Source: an uncultured Pelagibacteraceae bacterium (GTDB taxonomy: Bacteria > Pseudomonadota > Alphaproteobacteria > Pelagibacterales > Pelagibacteraceae). From it: 64,000 nucleotides of DNA. The notes under the pieces were generated by a model, which saw only the letters and a program-made list of their open reading frames with translations, was not told the DNA's origin and did not search any database. A program made the translations under genes and the position numbers. Position 1 is the stretch's first letter, and each line of letters begins with the position of its first letter. The stretch spans positions 23,501 through 87,500 of the forward strand of contig CACHQZ010000002.1 of NCBI GenBank assembly GCA_902582165.1, in the 5' to 3' direction. This document shows positions 9,343 to 19,694 of this stretch, one piece after another.

Positions 9343-11248
9343 ACTTTTAGACGGAAAAAAAATTTCTTTTAATAAGTCAATTAACGGATTTGATCTTGTA
9401 AAAAAAATTAGTAAGTCTTTGGAAAAAAAAGCTCTAATTATGGAAGTTAATGGTGAATTAAAAGATTTGAGCCACGAAATTACAAAAAGTTCAGAAGTAA
9501 GAATTATTACAGATGAAGATAAAGAGGGACTAGAAGTATTAAGACATGATACAGCCCATATAATGGCAATGTCTGTACAAGAAATTTTTCCAGGAACACA
9601 AGTGACTATTGGTCCTGTCATTGACAATGGTTTTTTCTATGACTTTGCAAGAAAAGAACCTTTTACCGAAAGCGATTTAGAAAAGATTGAAAAAAAAATG
9701 AAAGAAATAATAGATAGAGATGTAAAAACTAGAAGAGAAGTTTGGACTAGAGATAAAGCCATAAAACATTTTTTAAAAATAGGTGAAAAGTATAAAGCAG
9801 AGATAATTCAAAGCATTCCAGAAAGCGAGGAAATTTCAATATATCATCATGGTGAAACTTGGCATGATTTATGTAGAGGCCCACATTTAGCATCTTCGGG
9901 TAAAATTGGCAAAGCATTCAAGCTTACAAAAGTTTCTGGGGCTTATTGGAGAGGCGATTCAAATAATGAGATGTTACAAAGAATTTATGGAACATGTTGG
10001 AGTTCAAAAAAAGACCTAGAGGATTATCTAAATAGATTAGAGGAAGCTGAAAAAAGAGATCACAGAAAATTAGGAAAAGAAATGGACTTATTTCATTTTA
10101 GAGAGGAAAGTCCAGGCTCAGTATTCTGGCATGAGAAAGGATGGACTTTGTTTCAAAGACTTGTCGAATATATGCGAATGAAACAAAGGTTAGCAGGTTA
10201 TAAAGAAATAAATACACCAGAACTTCTAGATAAATCATTATGGGAAAAATCAGGTCATTGGGATAAGTTTAGTGATCATATGTTTACGTCTGATACTCCC
10301 GATGAGAAAACTTTTGCAATCAAACCTATGAATTGTCCAGGTTGTGTACAAATATTTAATCAAGGTTTAAAAAGCTATAGAGATTTGCCGTTAAAACTTT
10401 CAGAGTTTGGAAAAGTTCATAGGTATGAACCTTCAGGCGCTTTGCACGGTTTGCTGAGAGTTAGAGCGTTTACTCAGGATGACGCGCATATTTTTTGTAC
10501 CGAGGATCAAATCACCGAAGAGTCTTTATCCGTAACTAATTTAATTTTAAATATTTACAAAGATTTAGGTTTTGAAAATATAATCTTAAAGTATTCCGAT
10601 AGACCTGAAAAAAGAGTTGGTGATGATAAAGTATGGGACAAATCTGAAGCAGCACTATTGGAGACAATTAAAAAATCAAAATTAGACTATTCAATCAATA
10701 AGGGAGAAGGAGCTTTTTACGGTCCTAAGATTGAATTTGTTTTAAGAGATGCTATTGGTAGAGATTGGCAATGCGGAACTTTACAGGTAGATTTAAATTT
10801 ACCTGCTAGACTCGGCGCATCATTTGTAGATAAAGATGGAGCAAAAAAAGTTCCTGTTATGCTTCACAGAGCTTTATTTGGTTCTTTGGAGAGATTTATT
10901 GGAATTTTAATTGAAAATTATGCAGGCAAGCTTCCTTTTTGGTTATCACCAACACAAGCAGTTGTATGTACAATTACAGAGGAAAACAATGCTTATGTAA
11001 AAAAATTATTTGAAGATCTATTCAAAGAGGGTATAAAATGTGAAATAGATTTAAGGAATGAAAAAATTAATTATAAAATTAGAGAACATTCACTTGCAAA
11101 AGTACCTATGATTATTGTTTGTGGGAAAAACGAGATGGCAAACGGTACTGTTACAATTAGAAAACTAGGATCAAACAAGCAAGAAACTATTAAAAGAGAT
11201 CAACTTATCAAAAATTTGCTAGAAGCAAATAAAATGCCATTAAATTAG
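9329..11248 (+). CDS. thrS: Threonyl-tRNA synthetase
   Basis: Class II aminoacyl-tRNA synthetase charging tRNA-Thr. The 639 residues match the bacterial length. Order: TGS domain (about 1-60), editing domain with H73 and H77 (HDTAH), catalytic core, anticodon-binding domain from about 545. The zinc ligands that select threonine are present at C336, H387 and H513. It starts inside the glycosyltransferase gene in another frame (14-bp overlap) and ends at TAGTG, coupling it to infC. The thrS-infC-rpmI-rplT order is widely conserved in bacteria. Confidence 0.98.
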   Translation: MPEIKLLDGKKISFNKSINGFDLVKKISKSLEKKALIMEVNGELKDLSHEITKSSEVRIITDEDKEGLEVLRHDTAHIMAMSVQEIFPGTQVTIGPVIDNGFFYDFARKEPFTESDLEKIEKKMKEIIDRDVKTRREVWTRDKAIKHFLKIGEKYKAEIIQSIPESEEISIYHHGETWHDLCRGPHLASSGKIGKAFKLTKVSGAYWRGDSNNEMLQRIYGTCWSSKKDLEDYLNRLEEAEKRDHRKLGKEMDLFHFREESPGSVFWHEKGWTLFQRLVEYMRMKQRLAGYKEINTPELLDKSLWEKSGHWDKFSDHMFTSDTPDEKTFAIKPMNCPGCVQIFNQGLKSYRDLPLKLSEFGKVHRYEPSGALHGLLRVRAFTQDDAHIFCTEDQITEESLSVTNLILNIYKDLGFENIILKYSDRPEKRVGDDKVWDKSEAALLETIKKSKLDYSINKGEGAFYGPKIEFVLRDAIGRDWQCGTLQVDLNLPARLGASFVDKDGAKKVPVMLHRALFGSLERFIGILIENYAGKLPFWLSPTQAVVCTITEENNAYVKKLFEDLFKEGIKCEIDLRNEKINYKIREHSLAKVPMIIVCGKNEMANGTVTIRKLGSNKQETIKRDQLIKNLLEANKMPLN

Positions 11249-11793
11249 TGTCAAATTTTAAACCAAATTATTTTCAAAAAAGAAATAAAGTTCATGGTCC
11301 AAAAGCTAATGAGAGGATTAGAGCGTTAGATGTACAAGTGATTGGAAGTGACGGAGGAAACTTAGGAACTCTTCCAATAAAAAAAGCGATTGAATTAGCC
11401 AAGCAAGAAGGACTTGACTTAATAGAGATATCTCCAAATGCAAATCCTCCAGTTTGTAAGATTATGGATATTGGAAAGTATAAATATGATTTACAAAAGA
11501 AAGCTAATCAAGCTAAAAAAAAACAAAAAACAATATCACTAAAAGAAATCAAGTTAAGACCTGGAACAGAAATACACGATTATAATTTTAAGATAAAGAA
11601 TGCAAAAAAATTTATTGCTAAGGGTGATAAAGTTAAATTCACAGTAAAATTTAAAGGGCGTGAAATGCAACATACAGAACTAGGAAAAGAACTAATGAAT
11701 AGAATTATTGAAGAGACGAAGGAAATTGCAAAAATAGAAAGCCAACCTAAATTTGAAGGCAGGCAAATGGTGATGATAATCCAGCCTATTTAA
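11248..11793 (+). CDS. infC: Translation initiation factor IF-3
   Basis: IF-3 binds the 30S subunit, blocks 50S joining and checks start-codon and initiator tRNA selection. The 181 residues hold both domains: the N-domain with NERIRALDVQVIGSDGGNLG, a Lys-rich linker near 85-97, and the C-domain with KEIKLRPGTEIHDYNFKI and FKGREMQH. The start is GTG, sharing its G with the thrS stop. E. coli infC uses the rare AUU for autoregulation; here the non-AUG start is only GTG, so similar feedback is possible but unproven. Confidence 0.97.
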   Translation: MSNFKPNYFQKRNKVHGPKANERIRALDVQVIGSDGGNLGTLPIKKAIELAKQEGLDLIEISPNANPPVCKIMDIGKYKYDLQKKANQAKKKQKTISLKEIKLRPGTEIHDYNFKIKNAKKFIAKGDKVKFTVKFKGREMQHTELGKELMNRIIEETKEIAKIESQPKFEGRQMVMIIQPI

Positions 11794-11850
11794 AAAAATA
11801 TAATAGATACTTGTAAAGAGAACTCAATACCTATATAAGTCCGATTAATT

Positions 11851-12051
11851 ATGCCTAAGTTAAAAACAAAAAGCTCTGCAAAAAAAAGATTTAGATTTAC
11901 AGCTTCAGGAAAAATTAAAATGCCTCAAGCTGGTAAACGACATGGTATGATTAAAAGAACAAATTCACAAATAAGAAGACAAAGAGGCACTACGATTATG
12001 TCAAAACAAGATACACGAATAGTAAAATCGTATATGCCATACAACGTGTAA
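11851..12051 (+). CDS. rpmI: 50S ribosomal protein L35
   Basis: Small basic 50S protein of 66 residues, standard length, beginning [14 protein letters not shown] and containing the conserved RHGM and RRQRGT segments. It lies between infC and rplT. The 57-bp infC-rpmI gap is one of the longer gaps in this run and contains a TATAAT hexamer (11801-11806), so an internal promoter is possible. Confidence 0.97.
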   Translation: MPKLKTKSSAKKRFRFTASGKIKMPQAGKRHGMIKRTNSQIRRQRGTTIMSKQDTRIVKSYMPYNV

Positions 12052-12060
12052 GAGGATATT

Positions 12061-12417
12061 ATGGCTAGAACAAAACGTGGTGTAATAAGTCGGGCTAAAC
12101 ATAAAAAAGTTTTAAAATCTGTAAAAGGTCAGTTCGGAAGAAGAAAAAATACTATTAGAGTTGCTAGACAAGCTATGGAAAAGGCAATGCAATATGCATA
12201 CCGAGACAGAAAAGCAAAAAAAAGAGAATTTAGATCTTTATGGATACAAAGAATTAATGCTGGCGTGAGAGCCGAGGGTCTGACATATGCTAAATTTATA
12301 AATGGTTTATCCAAATCTAAAATTAAATTAGATAGAAAAGTTTTGGCTGAATTAGCCTATAATAATCCAGAAGTGTTTAAATCTGTGGTTAAAAAAGTTC
12401 AATCCTCCCTTAATTAA
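12061..12417 (+). CDS. rplT: 50S ribosomal protein L20
   Basis: Assembly-initiating 23S-binding protein of 118 residues, typical length. The basic N-terminal extension ([18 protein letters not shown]) and the central [13 protein letters not shown] signature are intact. It follows rpmI by nine bases. In many bacteria L20 represses its own operon by binding the rpmI leader; I could not identify such a leader structure in the short 11794-11850 gap. Confidence 0.97.
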   Translation: MARTKRGVISRAKHKKVLKSVKGQFGRRKNTIRVARQAMEKAMQYAYRDRKAKKREFRSLWIQRINAGVRAEGLTYAKFINGLSKSKIKLDRKVLAELAYNNPEVFKSVVKKVQSSLN

Positions 12418-12465
12418 AAGGGTCTTTGATTTAACTTCAACTTAATATAAAAAATCAATTACCTA

Positions 12466-13533
12466 ATGAGTGATTTAGATAAAATAAATTCTATTTTTAA
12501 TGCTAAGATTGACTCTGTAAAAACTAAGATAGATCTGCAAAATATTAAAACTGAGTTTTTTGGAAAAAACGGGCAAATTACACAACAGTTTAAAAAACTT
12601 GGATCATTGGATCAAAATAAAAGAAAAGAATTTGCCTCTAATTTAAATAAGATAAAAGATGATCTTACAACTCAAATTGAACAGAAAAATTTAGAAATAG
12701 AAAACTTTGAAATAAATGAAAAACTTAAAAATGAAAAAGTTGATATTACTTTACCTGCAAGAACTTATCAAAAAGGTAAAATTCACCCTGTTTCACAAGT
12801 CATTGATGAAATCACTTCTATATTTTCTGAGCTAGGATTTACAGTTGCAGAGGGACCAGATGTAGAAACTGAATATAACAATTTTACAGCACTAAATACT
12901 CCTGAAGACCATCCTGCTCGAGATATGCATGATACATTTTATTTGGAGAAAAACAAAAAACTCTTACTTAGAACCCATACTTCACCTGTCCAAATTAGAG
13001 CTATGCTTTCTGGAAAACCTCCATTCAAGATTATTGTGCCAGGAAGAACTTATCGCTGCGATAGTGATCAAACTCATGCACCTATGTTTCATCAGCTTGA
13101 GGGGCTCCACATAGATAAAAAAATTACAATGGGTCATTTAAAAGGTTGTTTAGACTATTTTATCAAAGAGTTTTTTGAGGTTAAAAATATAAAAATGAGA
13201 TTTAGACCAAGTCACTTTCCGTTCACTGAGCCATCTGCGGAAGTAGATATTGGTTACAAAATTGAAAATGAAAAAATAGTGATTGGTGAAGGTGATAAGT
13301 GGCTTGAAATTTTAGGTTGTGGAATGGTTCATCCAAATGTTTTGATAAATGCAAAAGTTAATCCAAAAAAATACCAAGGTTTTGCTTTTGGAATGGGAAT
13401 TGATCGATTAGCAATGCTTAAATACGGAATCAATGATTTAAGAGCTTTTTTTGAAACTGATTTTCGTTGGCTTAATCATTTTGGATTTGATCCATTAGAC
13501 GTACCAACTAATTATAGAGGACTTAGCAAATGA
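12466..13533 (+). CDS. pheS: Phenylalanyl-tRNA synthetase alpha subunit
   Basis: Catalytic class II subunit of the alpha2-beta2 PheRS, 355 residues. A coiled-coil N-terminal tRNA-binding arm (about 1-95) precedes the core with [10 protein letters not shown], the motif 2 region [16 protein letters not shown] and the motif 3 region [14 protein letters not shown]. It precedes pheT with a 4-bp ATGA overlap, securing equal subunit synthesis. A tRNA-Phe with an unusual elbow is encoded later in the window at 48589, which is a substrate question for this enzyme. Confidence 0.98.
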   Translation: MSDLDKINSIFNAKIDSVKTKIDLQNIKTEFFGKNGQITQQFKKLGSLDQNKRKEFASNLNKIKDDLTTQIEQKNLEIENFEINEKLKNEKVDITLPARTYQKGKIHPVSQVIDEITSIFSELGFTVAEGPDVETEYNNFTALNTPEDHPARDMHDTFYLEKNKKLLLRTHTSPVQIRAMLSGKPPFKIIVPGRTYRCDSDQTHAPMFHQLEGLHIDKKITMGHLKGCLDYFIKEFFEVKNIKMRFRPSHFPFTEPSAEVDIGYKIENEKIVIGEGDKWLEILGCGMVHPNVLINAKVNPKKYQGFAFGMGIDRLAMLKYGINDLRAFFETDFRWLNHFGFDPLDVPTNYRGLSK

Positions 13534-15932
13534 TCATTACTATTCCTTGGTTAAAAGAGCATCTCAAAACTAATTTAGGGGAAAGTGAAATAGTTAATCA
13601 GCTTACAAATATTGGCCTGGAGGTTGAAAGAATTACAGAGAGACAAGATAAATCTAAAAATTTTAAAATTGCAAAAATTCTTAAAGCTGAAAAACATCCT
13701 AATGCAGACAAATTAAAAGTTTGTGAGGTTGATATTGGAGATGAAAAGATTGCAAAAGTTATTTGTGGAGCATCAAACGCTAGAGAGGGATTAGTAACAA
13801 TTTATGCACCGCCAGGAGCAGTAATACCCAAAACAAAATTAGAATTGAAAATATCAAAAATCAGAGGAGTCGAATCTAACGGCATGCTTTGCTCGGAAAG
13901 TGAGCTCAATTTGTCAAATGAAAGCGAAGGAATAATAGAGCTTAAAAATAAAGAAAGTCAAATCGGTAAAAATTATTTTAAAAGTAAAACTGAGAAAACA
14001 ATAGATATCTCAATTACTCCTAATAGAGGAGATTGTTTAGGAATAAGAGGTATTGCTAGAGATTTATCGTCCTCAGGAGCTGGAAAGTTAATTCCTCTGA
14101 AAAAAAAGAAAATCAAACAATCCTTTAAACATTTGATAAAAACATCTATTAGAAAAGATCGTAATCAAGGCTGTTTGTCTTTTGGAAGTTGTTATATTAA
14201 AGGTATAACTAATAAAGAAAGTCCGGAATGGTTGAAAAATAAACTCATATCACTTGGATTAAAGCCAATTTCAGCCGTAGTAGATATCACTAATTATGTA
14301 ATGTTTGATTTAAATCGACCTTTACATTCATATGATGCTGACAAAATAGACAGTGAAATTATCATAAGAGATGCGAAAGAAGGGGAAGAATTTGAAGCTT
14401 TAGATGGTAAAAATTACAAGCTTAAAAAAGGTATGTGTGTTATTGCTGATAAATCAAGTGTTCTTGGTTTAGGAGGAATAATTGGTGGCACAAAGACTTC
14501 AACTGAATTAGACACAAAAAATATTATACTGGAAGCGGCCTATTTTTCTCCCTCATCAATAAGAAAAACCGCTCGTGATTTATCATTAGATACTGATGCA
14601 AAGTATAGATTTGAAAGAGGTATTGACCCTGAATCAATTTCAGAGGGACTAGAAATTGCGACTGGATTAATTTTAAGTATATGCGGAGGTCATGCAAGTA
14701 AATTCATGATTACCGGTCAAAGTTACCGAAAAAATAATTTTTTAAAATTTGACATTGATAAGTTTGAAAAATTAATTGGAATTTCTATTGGTTTAACTGA
14801 AGCACAAAAGATTCTTGTATCCTTAGGCTTCAAATGTAAAAAATCCAAAAATGAGCTTAAAATTGAAATCCCTTCTTGGAGGCCGGATATCAAGCAAGAT
14901 GTAGATATAATTGAAGAACTCATTCGAATAAAAGGCTTTAATAAAATTGAACTAATTGAACCAGAGCGAAACCGTAAGAAAGATACTCTAAATTTTAAAC
15001 AAAAATTATTTCATTTATCACAAAGGTCATTAGCATCAAAAGGGTATCTAGAGACCGTGACTTGGTCTTTTACCGACTCAAAAATTGATAAACAATTTTC
15101 TAAGGGAGAAAAAGAAATCTTTATTTTTAATCCTATATCAGCCGATTTAAACGTATTAAGAAGATCTATTTTTTCAAATCTTTCGACTCACTTAAAAAAG
15201 AATCAAGATAGGGGATATGAGGACATTTCATTATTTGAAATAGGCCCAACTTTTTTTGGTAAAAATCCAGGTGATCAACAAGTAGTTTTAGGCGCAATGA
15301 AATCAGGGAAAATTGGAAGAAAAAGTTGGATTGATCAAGAGAGAAATGTAGATGTATTCGACATTAAAGGCGACGTTCTGAAAACTTTAATTGAACTTGG
15401 TCTTGATGAAAATGATCTTTTTGTAAGTGAGAAAACTAAAGATTGCTATCATCCTGGAAGATCAGGATCTATAACATTAAAATCTGAAAAAGGTGCCACC
15501 CTCGCTTATTTTGGTGAAATACATCCAGCAATTATAAAAAAGATTGATTTTAAACAACAAAATATTTTTGGTTTAGAAATTTTTCTAAAAAATATACCTG
15601 AACCAAAAAAGAAAAATAGACTGACTAAAAAAATTTTTAAAGCATCAGATTTTCAAAAATCTGAAAGAGATTTTGCTTTTATAATTGATAAAATTTTTAA
15701 AATAGGATTATTAGAGAAAATAATCAAAGAAATTGATTTTTCCTTAATACAAGATGTAAACACATTCGATGTTTATGAAGGTGAAAATATTCCTAAAGAT
15801 AAAAAGTCAGTTGCAATAAATGTGACACTTCAAGCGGCAGATAAAACTTTAAGTGAAAAAGATATAGATCAAATCTGTAAAAAAATTGTTGAGGTAGTAA
15901 AAGAGAAAACTGGTGCTACAATTAGGTCCTAA
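13530..15932 (+). CDS. pheT: Phenylalanyl-tRNA synthetase beta subunit
   Basis: Regulatory, editing and tRNA-binding subunit of PheRS, 800 residues (normal for long-form PheT). The order is: EMAP/tRNA-bind domain (about 40-150, [13 protein letters not shown]), B3/4 editing region ([21 protein letters not shown]), B5 domain (about 405-480), catalytic-like core ([14 protein letters not shown]), and a C-terminal ferredoxin-fold anticodon domain ending GATIRS. It is coupled to pheS (ATGA) and to lepA (TAATG). Confidence 0.97.
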   Translation: MIITIPWLKEHLKTNLGESEIVNQLTNIGLEVERITERQDKSKNFKIAKILKAEKHPNADKLKVCEVDIGDEKIAKVICGASNAREGLVTIYAPPGAVIPKTKLELKISKIRGVESNGMLCSESELNLSNESEGIIELKNKESQIGKNYFKSKTEKTIDISITPNRGDCLGIRGIARDLSSSGAGKLIPLKKKKIKQSFKHLIKTSIRKDRNQGCLSFGSCYIKGITNKESPEWLKNKLISLGLKPISAVVDITNYVMFDLNRPLHSYDADKIDSEIIIRDAKEGEEFEALDGKNYKLKKGMCVIADKSSVLGLGGIIGGTKTSTELDTKNIILEAAYFSPSSIRKTARDLSLDTDAKYRFERGIDPESISEGLEIATGLILSICGGHASKFMITGQSYRKNNFLKFDIDKFEKLIGISIGLTEAQKILVSLGFKCKKSKNELKIEIPSWRPDIKQDVDIIEELIRIKGFNKIELIEPERNRKKDTLNFKQKLFHLSQRSLASKGYLETVTWSFTDSKIDKQFSKGEKEIFIFNPISADLNVLRRSIFSNLSTHLKKNQDRGYEDISLFEIGPTFFGKNPGDQQVVLGAMKSGKIGRKSWIDQERNVDVFDIKGDVLKTLIELGLDENDLFVSEKTKDCYHPGRSGSITLKSEKGATLAYFGEIHPAIIKKIDFKQQNIFGLEIFLKNIPEPKKKNRLTKKIFKASDFQKSERDFAFIIDKIFKIGLLEKIIKEIDFSLIQDVNTFDVYEGENIPKDKKSVAINVTLQAADKTLSEKDIDQICKKIVEVVKEKTGATIRS

Positions 15933-17740
15933 TGTCAGATATTAAAAGAATACGTAATTTCTCTATAATTGCGCATATTGATCATGGAAAATCAACAATT
16001 GCAGACAGAATAATTCATAAATGTGGAGGTTTAACTGACCGTGAAATGAAACAACAGGTTCTAGACTCAATGGATATTGAAAGAGAGCGAGGAATAACTA
16101 TTAAAGCTCAGACCGTGAAATTAAATTATAAAGCAAAAGACGGTTATAACTATTTATTAAATATAATAGATACCCCGGGTCACGTAGATTTCGGTTATGA
16201 AGTAAGTCGATCATTATCGGCTTGTGAAGGATCTCTTTTAATTGTAGATAGCACACAAGGTGTGGAAGCCCAAACTCTAGCAAATGTTTATCAAGCTCTT
16301 GAAATTAATCATGAGGTTATTCCAATACTAAACAAAATTGATTTGCCTGCATCTGACCTAGACAAAACAAAAAAAGAAATCGAAGATGTCGTAGGTATAG
16401 ATACTTCTAATGCGATTTCTTGTTCTGGAAAAACAGGCGAAGGAATAGAGGATATATTAGAGGCAATAGTTAAAAAATTACCCTCTCCATCTGGCCAGTC
16501 TGAAGAAAGATTAAAGTGCTTACTTGTAGATAGTTGGTACGATAGTTATCTAGGAGTAGTGATTTTAGTACGTGTTATTAATGGAAAACTAAAAAAAAAC
16601 ATGAAGATTAAACTTATGTCAAATAACCAAGAATATATAATCGAAAAAGTTGGAGTCTTTACTCCTAAACCTAATGATATAAGTGAACTTAATGCTGGTG
16701 AAATAGGATTTATAATTACTGGTATAAAATCATTGTCAGAAACTAAAGTTGGGGACACTATTTGTGACTCAGCAGACCCGATAAACGATCCTTTACCTGG
16801 ATTTAAGCCTAGTAAACCAGTTGTCTTTTGCGGTTTATTTCCAGTAGACAGCTCAGAATATCAAAAACTAAAAGACGGTTTAGCAAAATTAAAATTAAAT
16901 GATTCAAGTTTTTCCTACGAACCAGAGTCGTCAAGTGCTTTAGGTTTAGGGTTTAGGTGTGGTTTTCTAGGCTTATTACACCTTGAAATTATAACGGAGA
17001 GACTAGAAAGGGAATTTGATGTTAGTTTGATAACAACAACTCCTGGAGTAATTTATAAAGTTCATAAAATTAAGGGGGAGATTTTAGACTTACAGAACCC
17101 CTCTAATATGCCCGATCCAACAATTATTAGTAAAATTGAAGAGCCTTGGATCAAATCAACTATTATAACTCCTGATGAATATTTAGGTTCAATAATAAAA
17201 ATTTGCCAAGATAAAAGAGGTATTCAAACAAATTTATCCTATTCAGGCACCAGAGCTGTGTTATCTTATGATTTGCCTCTTAATGAAGTGGTATTTGATT
17301 TTAATGATAGACTTAAGTCAGTTTCAAGTGGTTACGCTAGCTTTGATTATGAAATATCTGAATATAGAGAAGGTGATCTTGTTAAATTAGGTATTCTTGT
17401 AAATTCTGAACCAGTTGATGCTTTGGCAATGATTATACATAAAGATTTTGCACAAAAAACAGGGAGGCAAGTTTGTGAGAAGTTAAAAGATCTTATTCCT
17501 AGACATAATTTCATGATTCCTGTTCAAGCAGCGATAGGAGGAAAAATTGTTGCAAGAGAATCGATAAAAGGATTTAAAAAAGATGTATTAACTAAAATTC
17601 ATGGTGGAGGAGCAACTGATAGAAAAAGAAAACTTCTTGAGAAACAAAAGAAAGGAAAAGCAAGGTCTAAACAGTTCGGAAAAGTAGAAATACCTCAAGA
17701 GGCTTTTATCGGAGTTTTAAAAATAAATAAGGAGAGTTAA
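15932..17740 (+). CDS. lepA: Elongation factor 4 (LepA) GTPase
   Basis: Translational GTPase acting on stalled or initiating ribosomes; E. coli data point to back-translocation in vitro and 30S biogenesis in vivo. The 602 residues are full length. G1 is [10 protein letters not shown]3 is DTPGH, G4 is NKID. The LepA-specific C-terminal domain with [20 protein letters not shown] is present. The start overlaps the pheT stop by one base, and the gene continues the same run of translation genes. Confidence 0.97.
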   Translation: MSDIKRIRNFSIIAHIDHGKSTIADRIIHKCGGLTDREMKQQVLDSMDIERERGITIKAQTVKLNYKAKDGYNYLLNIIDTPGHVDFGYEVSRSLSACEGSLLIVDSTQGVEAQTLANVYQALEINHEVIPILNKIDLPASDLDKTKKEIEDVVGIDTSNAISCSGKTGEGIEDILEAIVKKLPSPSGQSEERLKCLLVDSWYDSYLGVVILVRVINGKLKKNMKIKLMSNNQEYIIEKVGVFTPKPNDISELNAGEIGFIITGIKSLSETKVGDTICDSADPINDPLPGFKPSKPVVFCGLFPVDSSEYQKLKDGLAKLKLNDSSFSYEPESSSALGLGFRCGFLGLLHLEIITERLEREFDVSLITTTPGVIYKVHKIKGEILDLQNPSNMPDPTIISKIEEPWIKSTIITPDEYLGSIIKICQDKRGIQTNLSYSGTRAVLSYDLPLNEVVFDFNDRLKSVSSGYASFDYEISEYREGDLVKLGILVNSEPVDALAMIIHKDFAQKTGRQVCEKLKDLIPRHNFMIPVQAAIGGKIVARESIKGFKKDVLTKIHGGGATDRKRKLLEKQKKGKARSKQFGKVEIPQEAFIGVLKINKES

Positions 17741-17741
17741 T

Positions 17742-18758
17742 TTGCAGATTAATATTATTACTAGTGAAAAAATATCTCGCAATAAAGGGAACTTTTTTTG
17801 TGATAATATAGAAATAAAAAACATTACAGAAGAATTAAATAATTTTTCAGAAACAATTCTTTTTGGCAATGAAGTAAAAAAGGAAAAATTTCATAAAATA
17901 AATTTAGAAAAAATTGAGATAAGTAATAATATTTTCAGATATTTATTATCAATTTACAAAATTTCACATCTGAAAAATATTGTCTTTTTAGTTATTTCAT
18001 TAACACCCTATACTTTTGTATCAATTTTACTCTTAAAAATACTAAAAAAAAAAACTTTAATTTATTTAAGAAGTGATGGTTTTAAAGAATATTATAAAAA
18101 ATTTGGAAAGATTGGATCAATTATTTATAAAATATTTTTTATGTTAGCAACCAAAAATTCTAATTTAATTACTTGTGGAAAGGATATTTTAAGAGGTAAA
18201 TCAGGGGTAGTAATTATTCCCTCATCTCTCACAGTTAATTGGGAAAAGAATGTTACCTCAGCAAAATTTAACAAATTAAAGATTCTTTATGTGGGAAGAA
18301 TGAGAGTAGAAAAAGGAATTTTTTCTCTAATAAAGTTAATTGAAAAAATTAAAAAAAACATGGAGTTTACTATTGTAGGTAATGATATTGAAATCAATAA
18401 ATTTTCCAACGATAAAAGAATTTCCGTTAAAGGTATTATAAGTAATGAAAAAGAATTAATAAAAATCTATGATGACCACAACATATTTATTTTACCATCT
18501 TTCACTGAAGGATACAGTATGGTGATAGACGAGGCTCTATCAAGATTAAGACCAGTAATTATTTTTGAGGAAATTAAACATATAATTGGAAATAGAAAAG
18601 GTATATTCGTTAGCAAAAGGGATCAAAAAAATCTTTTAAATACTATTAACTATATATCTTCTAATTATGAAACTATCCTAACAGATATTAAGAAAAATAG
18701 TTTTATTTCAAAAAAAAAATTTGTAGAAAATATTTATAAAAACTTGAGTAATTTATAA
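17742..18758 (+). CDS. Glycosyltransferase family 4-like protein
   Basis: Probable GT-B glycosyltransferase of 338 residues. The C-terminal domain shows [22 protein letters not shown] and a donor-binding [25 protein letters not shown] motif with spaced glutamates typical of GT4. A hydrophobic patch near residues 80-100 may attach to membrane. The start is TTG at 17742, backed by a GGAGAG ribosome-binding site seven bases upstream; no better ATG is near. It follows lepA by one base and precedes tRNA-Ser. Donor and acceptor are unknown. It is a second surface-glycan type enzyme embedded in the translation operon. Confidence 0.75.
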   Translation: MQINIITSEKISRNKGNFFCDNIEIKNITEELNNFSETILFGNEVKKEKFHKINLEKIEISNNIFRYLLSIYKISHLKNIVFLVISLTPYTFVSILLLKILKKKTLIYLRSDGFKEYYKKFGKIGSIIYKIFFMLATKNSNLITCGKDILRGKSGVVIIPSSLTVNWEKNVTSAKFNKLKILYVGRMRVEKGIFSLIKLIEKIKKNMEFTIVGNDIEINKFSNDKRISVKGIISNEKELIKIYDDHNIFILPSFTEGYSMVIDEALSRLRPVIIFEEIKHIIGNRKGIFVSKRDQKNLLNTINYISSNYETILTDIKKNSFISKKKFVENIYKNLSNL

Positions 18759-18765
18759 ATAAAAA

Positions 18766-18855
18766 GGAGAGGTGGCCGAGTGGTTGAAGGCGCACGCTTG
18801 GAAAGCGTGTAAACGGGAAACCGTTTCGAGGGTTCGAATCCCTCTCTCTCCGCCA
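18766..18855 (+). tRNA. tRNA-Ser (GGA)
   Basis: A 90-nt class II tRNA. The acceptor arm starts GGAGAGG and pairs with TCTCTCC, discriminator G, and encoded CCA. The anticodon stem CACGC/GCGTG frames a loop TTGGAAA with anticodon GGA. The long variable arm (AAACGGGAAACCGTTT region) is typical of serine tRNA. The T-loop TTCGAAT is canonical. It lies seven bases after the glycosyltransferase stop, so it may be cut from that transcript. Confidence 0.97.
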
Positions 18856-18919
18856 TTCATTATCCACATACAACTATAAAGAGTTTAAGTATATAGTCCG
18901 AATCAATTAAGTTACAGTT

Positions 18920-18951
18920 AAGGGCAGCGGAGGGAGACTGAAGCTGCCTTT
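18920..18951. terminator. GC-rich hairpin between tRNA-Ser and the convergent NlpC/P60 gene; possible bidirectional terminator
   Basis: A nine-pair stem (18920-18928 with 18943-18951, one G-T pair) has core GGCAGC/GCTGCC and a 14-nt purine-rich loop. It sits six bases beyond the stop of the minus-strand peptidase gene and downstream of the plus-strand tRNA. No good U-tract follows on either side, so a terminator role is uncertain; a small structured RNA is the alternative. The rest of the 18856-18956 spacer shows only one DnaA-box-like TTATCCACA at 18860-18868. Confidence 0.4.
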
Positions 18952-18956
18952 GCTAT

Positions 18957-19694
18957 TCATACCCTTTTAATTCCGATCACTTTTAGTTTAGCAGTTCGTT
19001 CAATTCTTTTAATTGTTTGATTTATATCCATGATAACAGTCTTTTTCATTGGTCCGTAAGCATGAATTAATTTTTTATTAGATAAAGCTATTGCAACGTG
19101 ACCTTTCCAATAAATAATATCGTTTTTTTTTATATTCTTTAATTTAATATTTTTTCTAAAATACTTAACTTGATCTTTAGCATCTCGAGGGCAAAATTTA
19201 TTATTGAAATTTAAAAAAAGTTGAACAAGTGCTGAGCAATCAATACCCTTAAACGATTTTCCACCCCATTTATATTTAATATTTTTAAAAGAGGTTATTT
19301 TTCTAAAAAGATTTTTTTCCTTATATGAAATAGGTTTTACGTCATTTTTTTTTATCCATCCGTTTTGAAACTTGAAATATTTTGAATTTTTTCCAGTGAC
19401 TTTTATTTTAGAAGCAAAAGAAATTTCATTTTTTTTAATTTTATTAGGAAATTTAAAAATCTTTGCTTTTAAAGTATCAACTTTATGGGTAGGTTTCAAA
19501 AAATTAGAATATTTTTTATTTAATATATAACCTTTATAATTATCTTCTATAATTTTTATTTTAAGCCATTTTTTTGATCTTTTAGATATAGAAAAGCTAT
19601 CGCCATAAATCATCTGTGTAACTATCTCAGATTTCACTGAAGGTTTCTTATGTAAGTTTATAGTTGAGAAATTATTTGTAAAATATTTAGTCAT
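18957..19694 (-). CDS. NlpC/P60 family peptidase with N-terminal SH3-type domain
   Basis: Probable cytosolic gamma-D-glutamyl-diamino acid endopeptidase, 245 residues. Residues 10-120 resemble bacterial SH3 modules (INLHKKPSVKSEIVTQMIYGD). The C40 peptidase domain follows with C153 (GIDCSALVQLF), H199 (KGHVAIAL) and H211, the usual Cys-His-His set. No signal peptide is seen. It overlaps by 8 bp the end of the AmpG-like permease gene, which suggests that imported cell-wall peptides are its substrate; that link is inferred from family roles and context. Confidence 0.85.
   Translation of the reverse strand: MTKYFTNNFSTINLHKKPSVKSEIVTQMIYGDSFSISKRSKKWLKIKIIEDNYKGYILNKKYSNFLKPTHKVDTLKAKIFKFPNKIKKNEISFASKIKVTGKNSKYFKFQNGWIKKNDVKPISYKEKNLFRKITSFKNIKYKWGGKSFKGIDCSALVQLFLNFNNKFCPRDAKDQVKYFRKNIKLKNIKKNDIIYWKGHVAIALSNKKLIHAYGPMKKTVIMDINQTIKRIERTAKLKVIGIKRV

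Noticed and set aside
18860..18868. Replication origin, suggested by a consensus DnaA box
   Set aside because: Only one box is present, with no cluster or AT-rich unwinding repeats and no dnaA gene nearby; chance occurrence is likely.
18910..18956. Possible 4.5S signal-recognition-particle RNA, suggested by GGCAGC and a purine-rich loop
   Set aside because: The conserved GGAAG/AGCAGCC tetraloop and asymmetric loop are absent on both strands, and the segment is too short.
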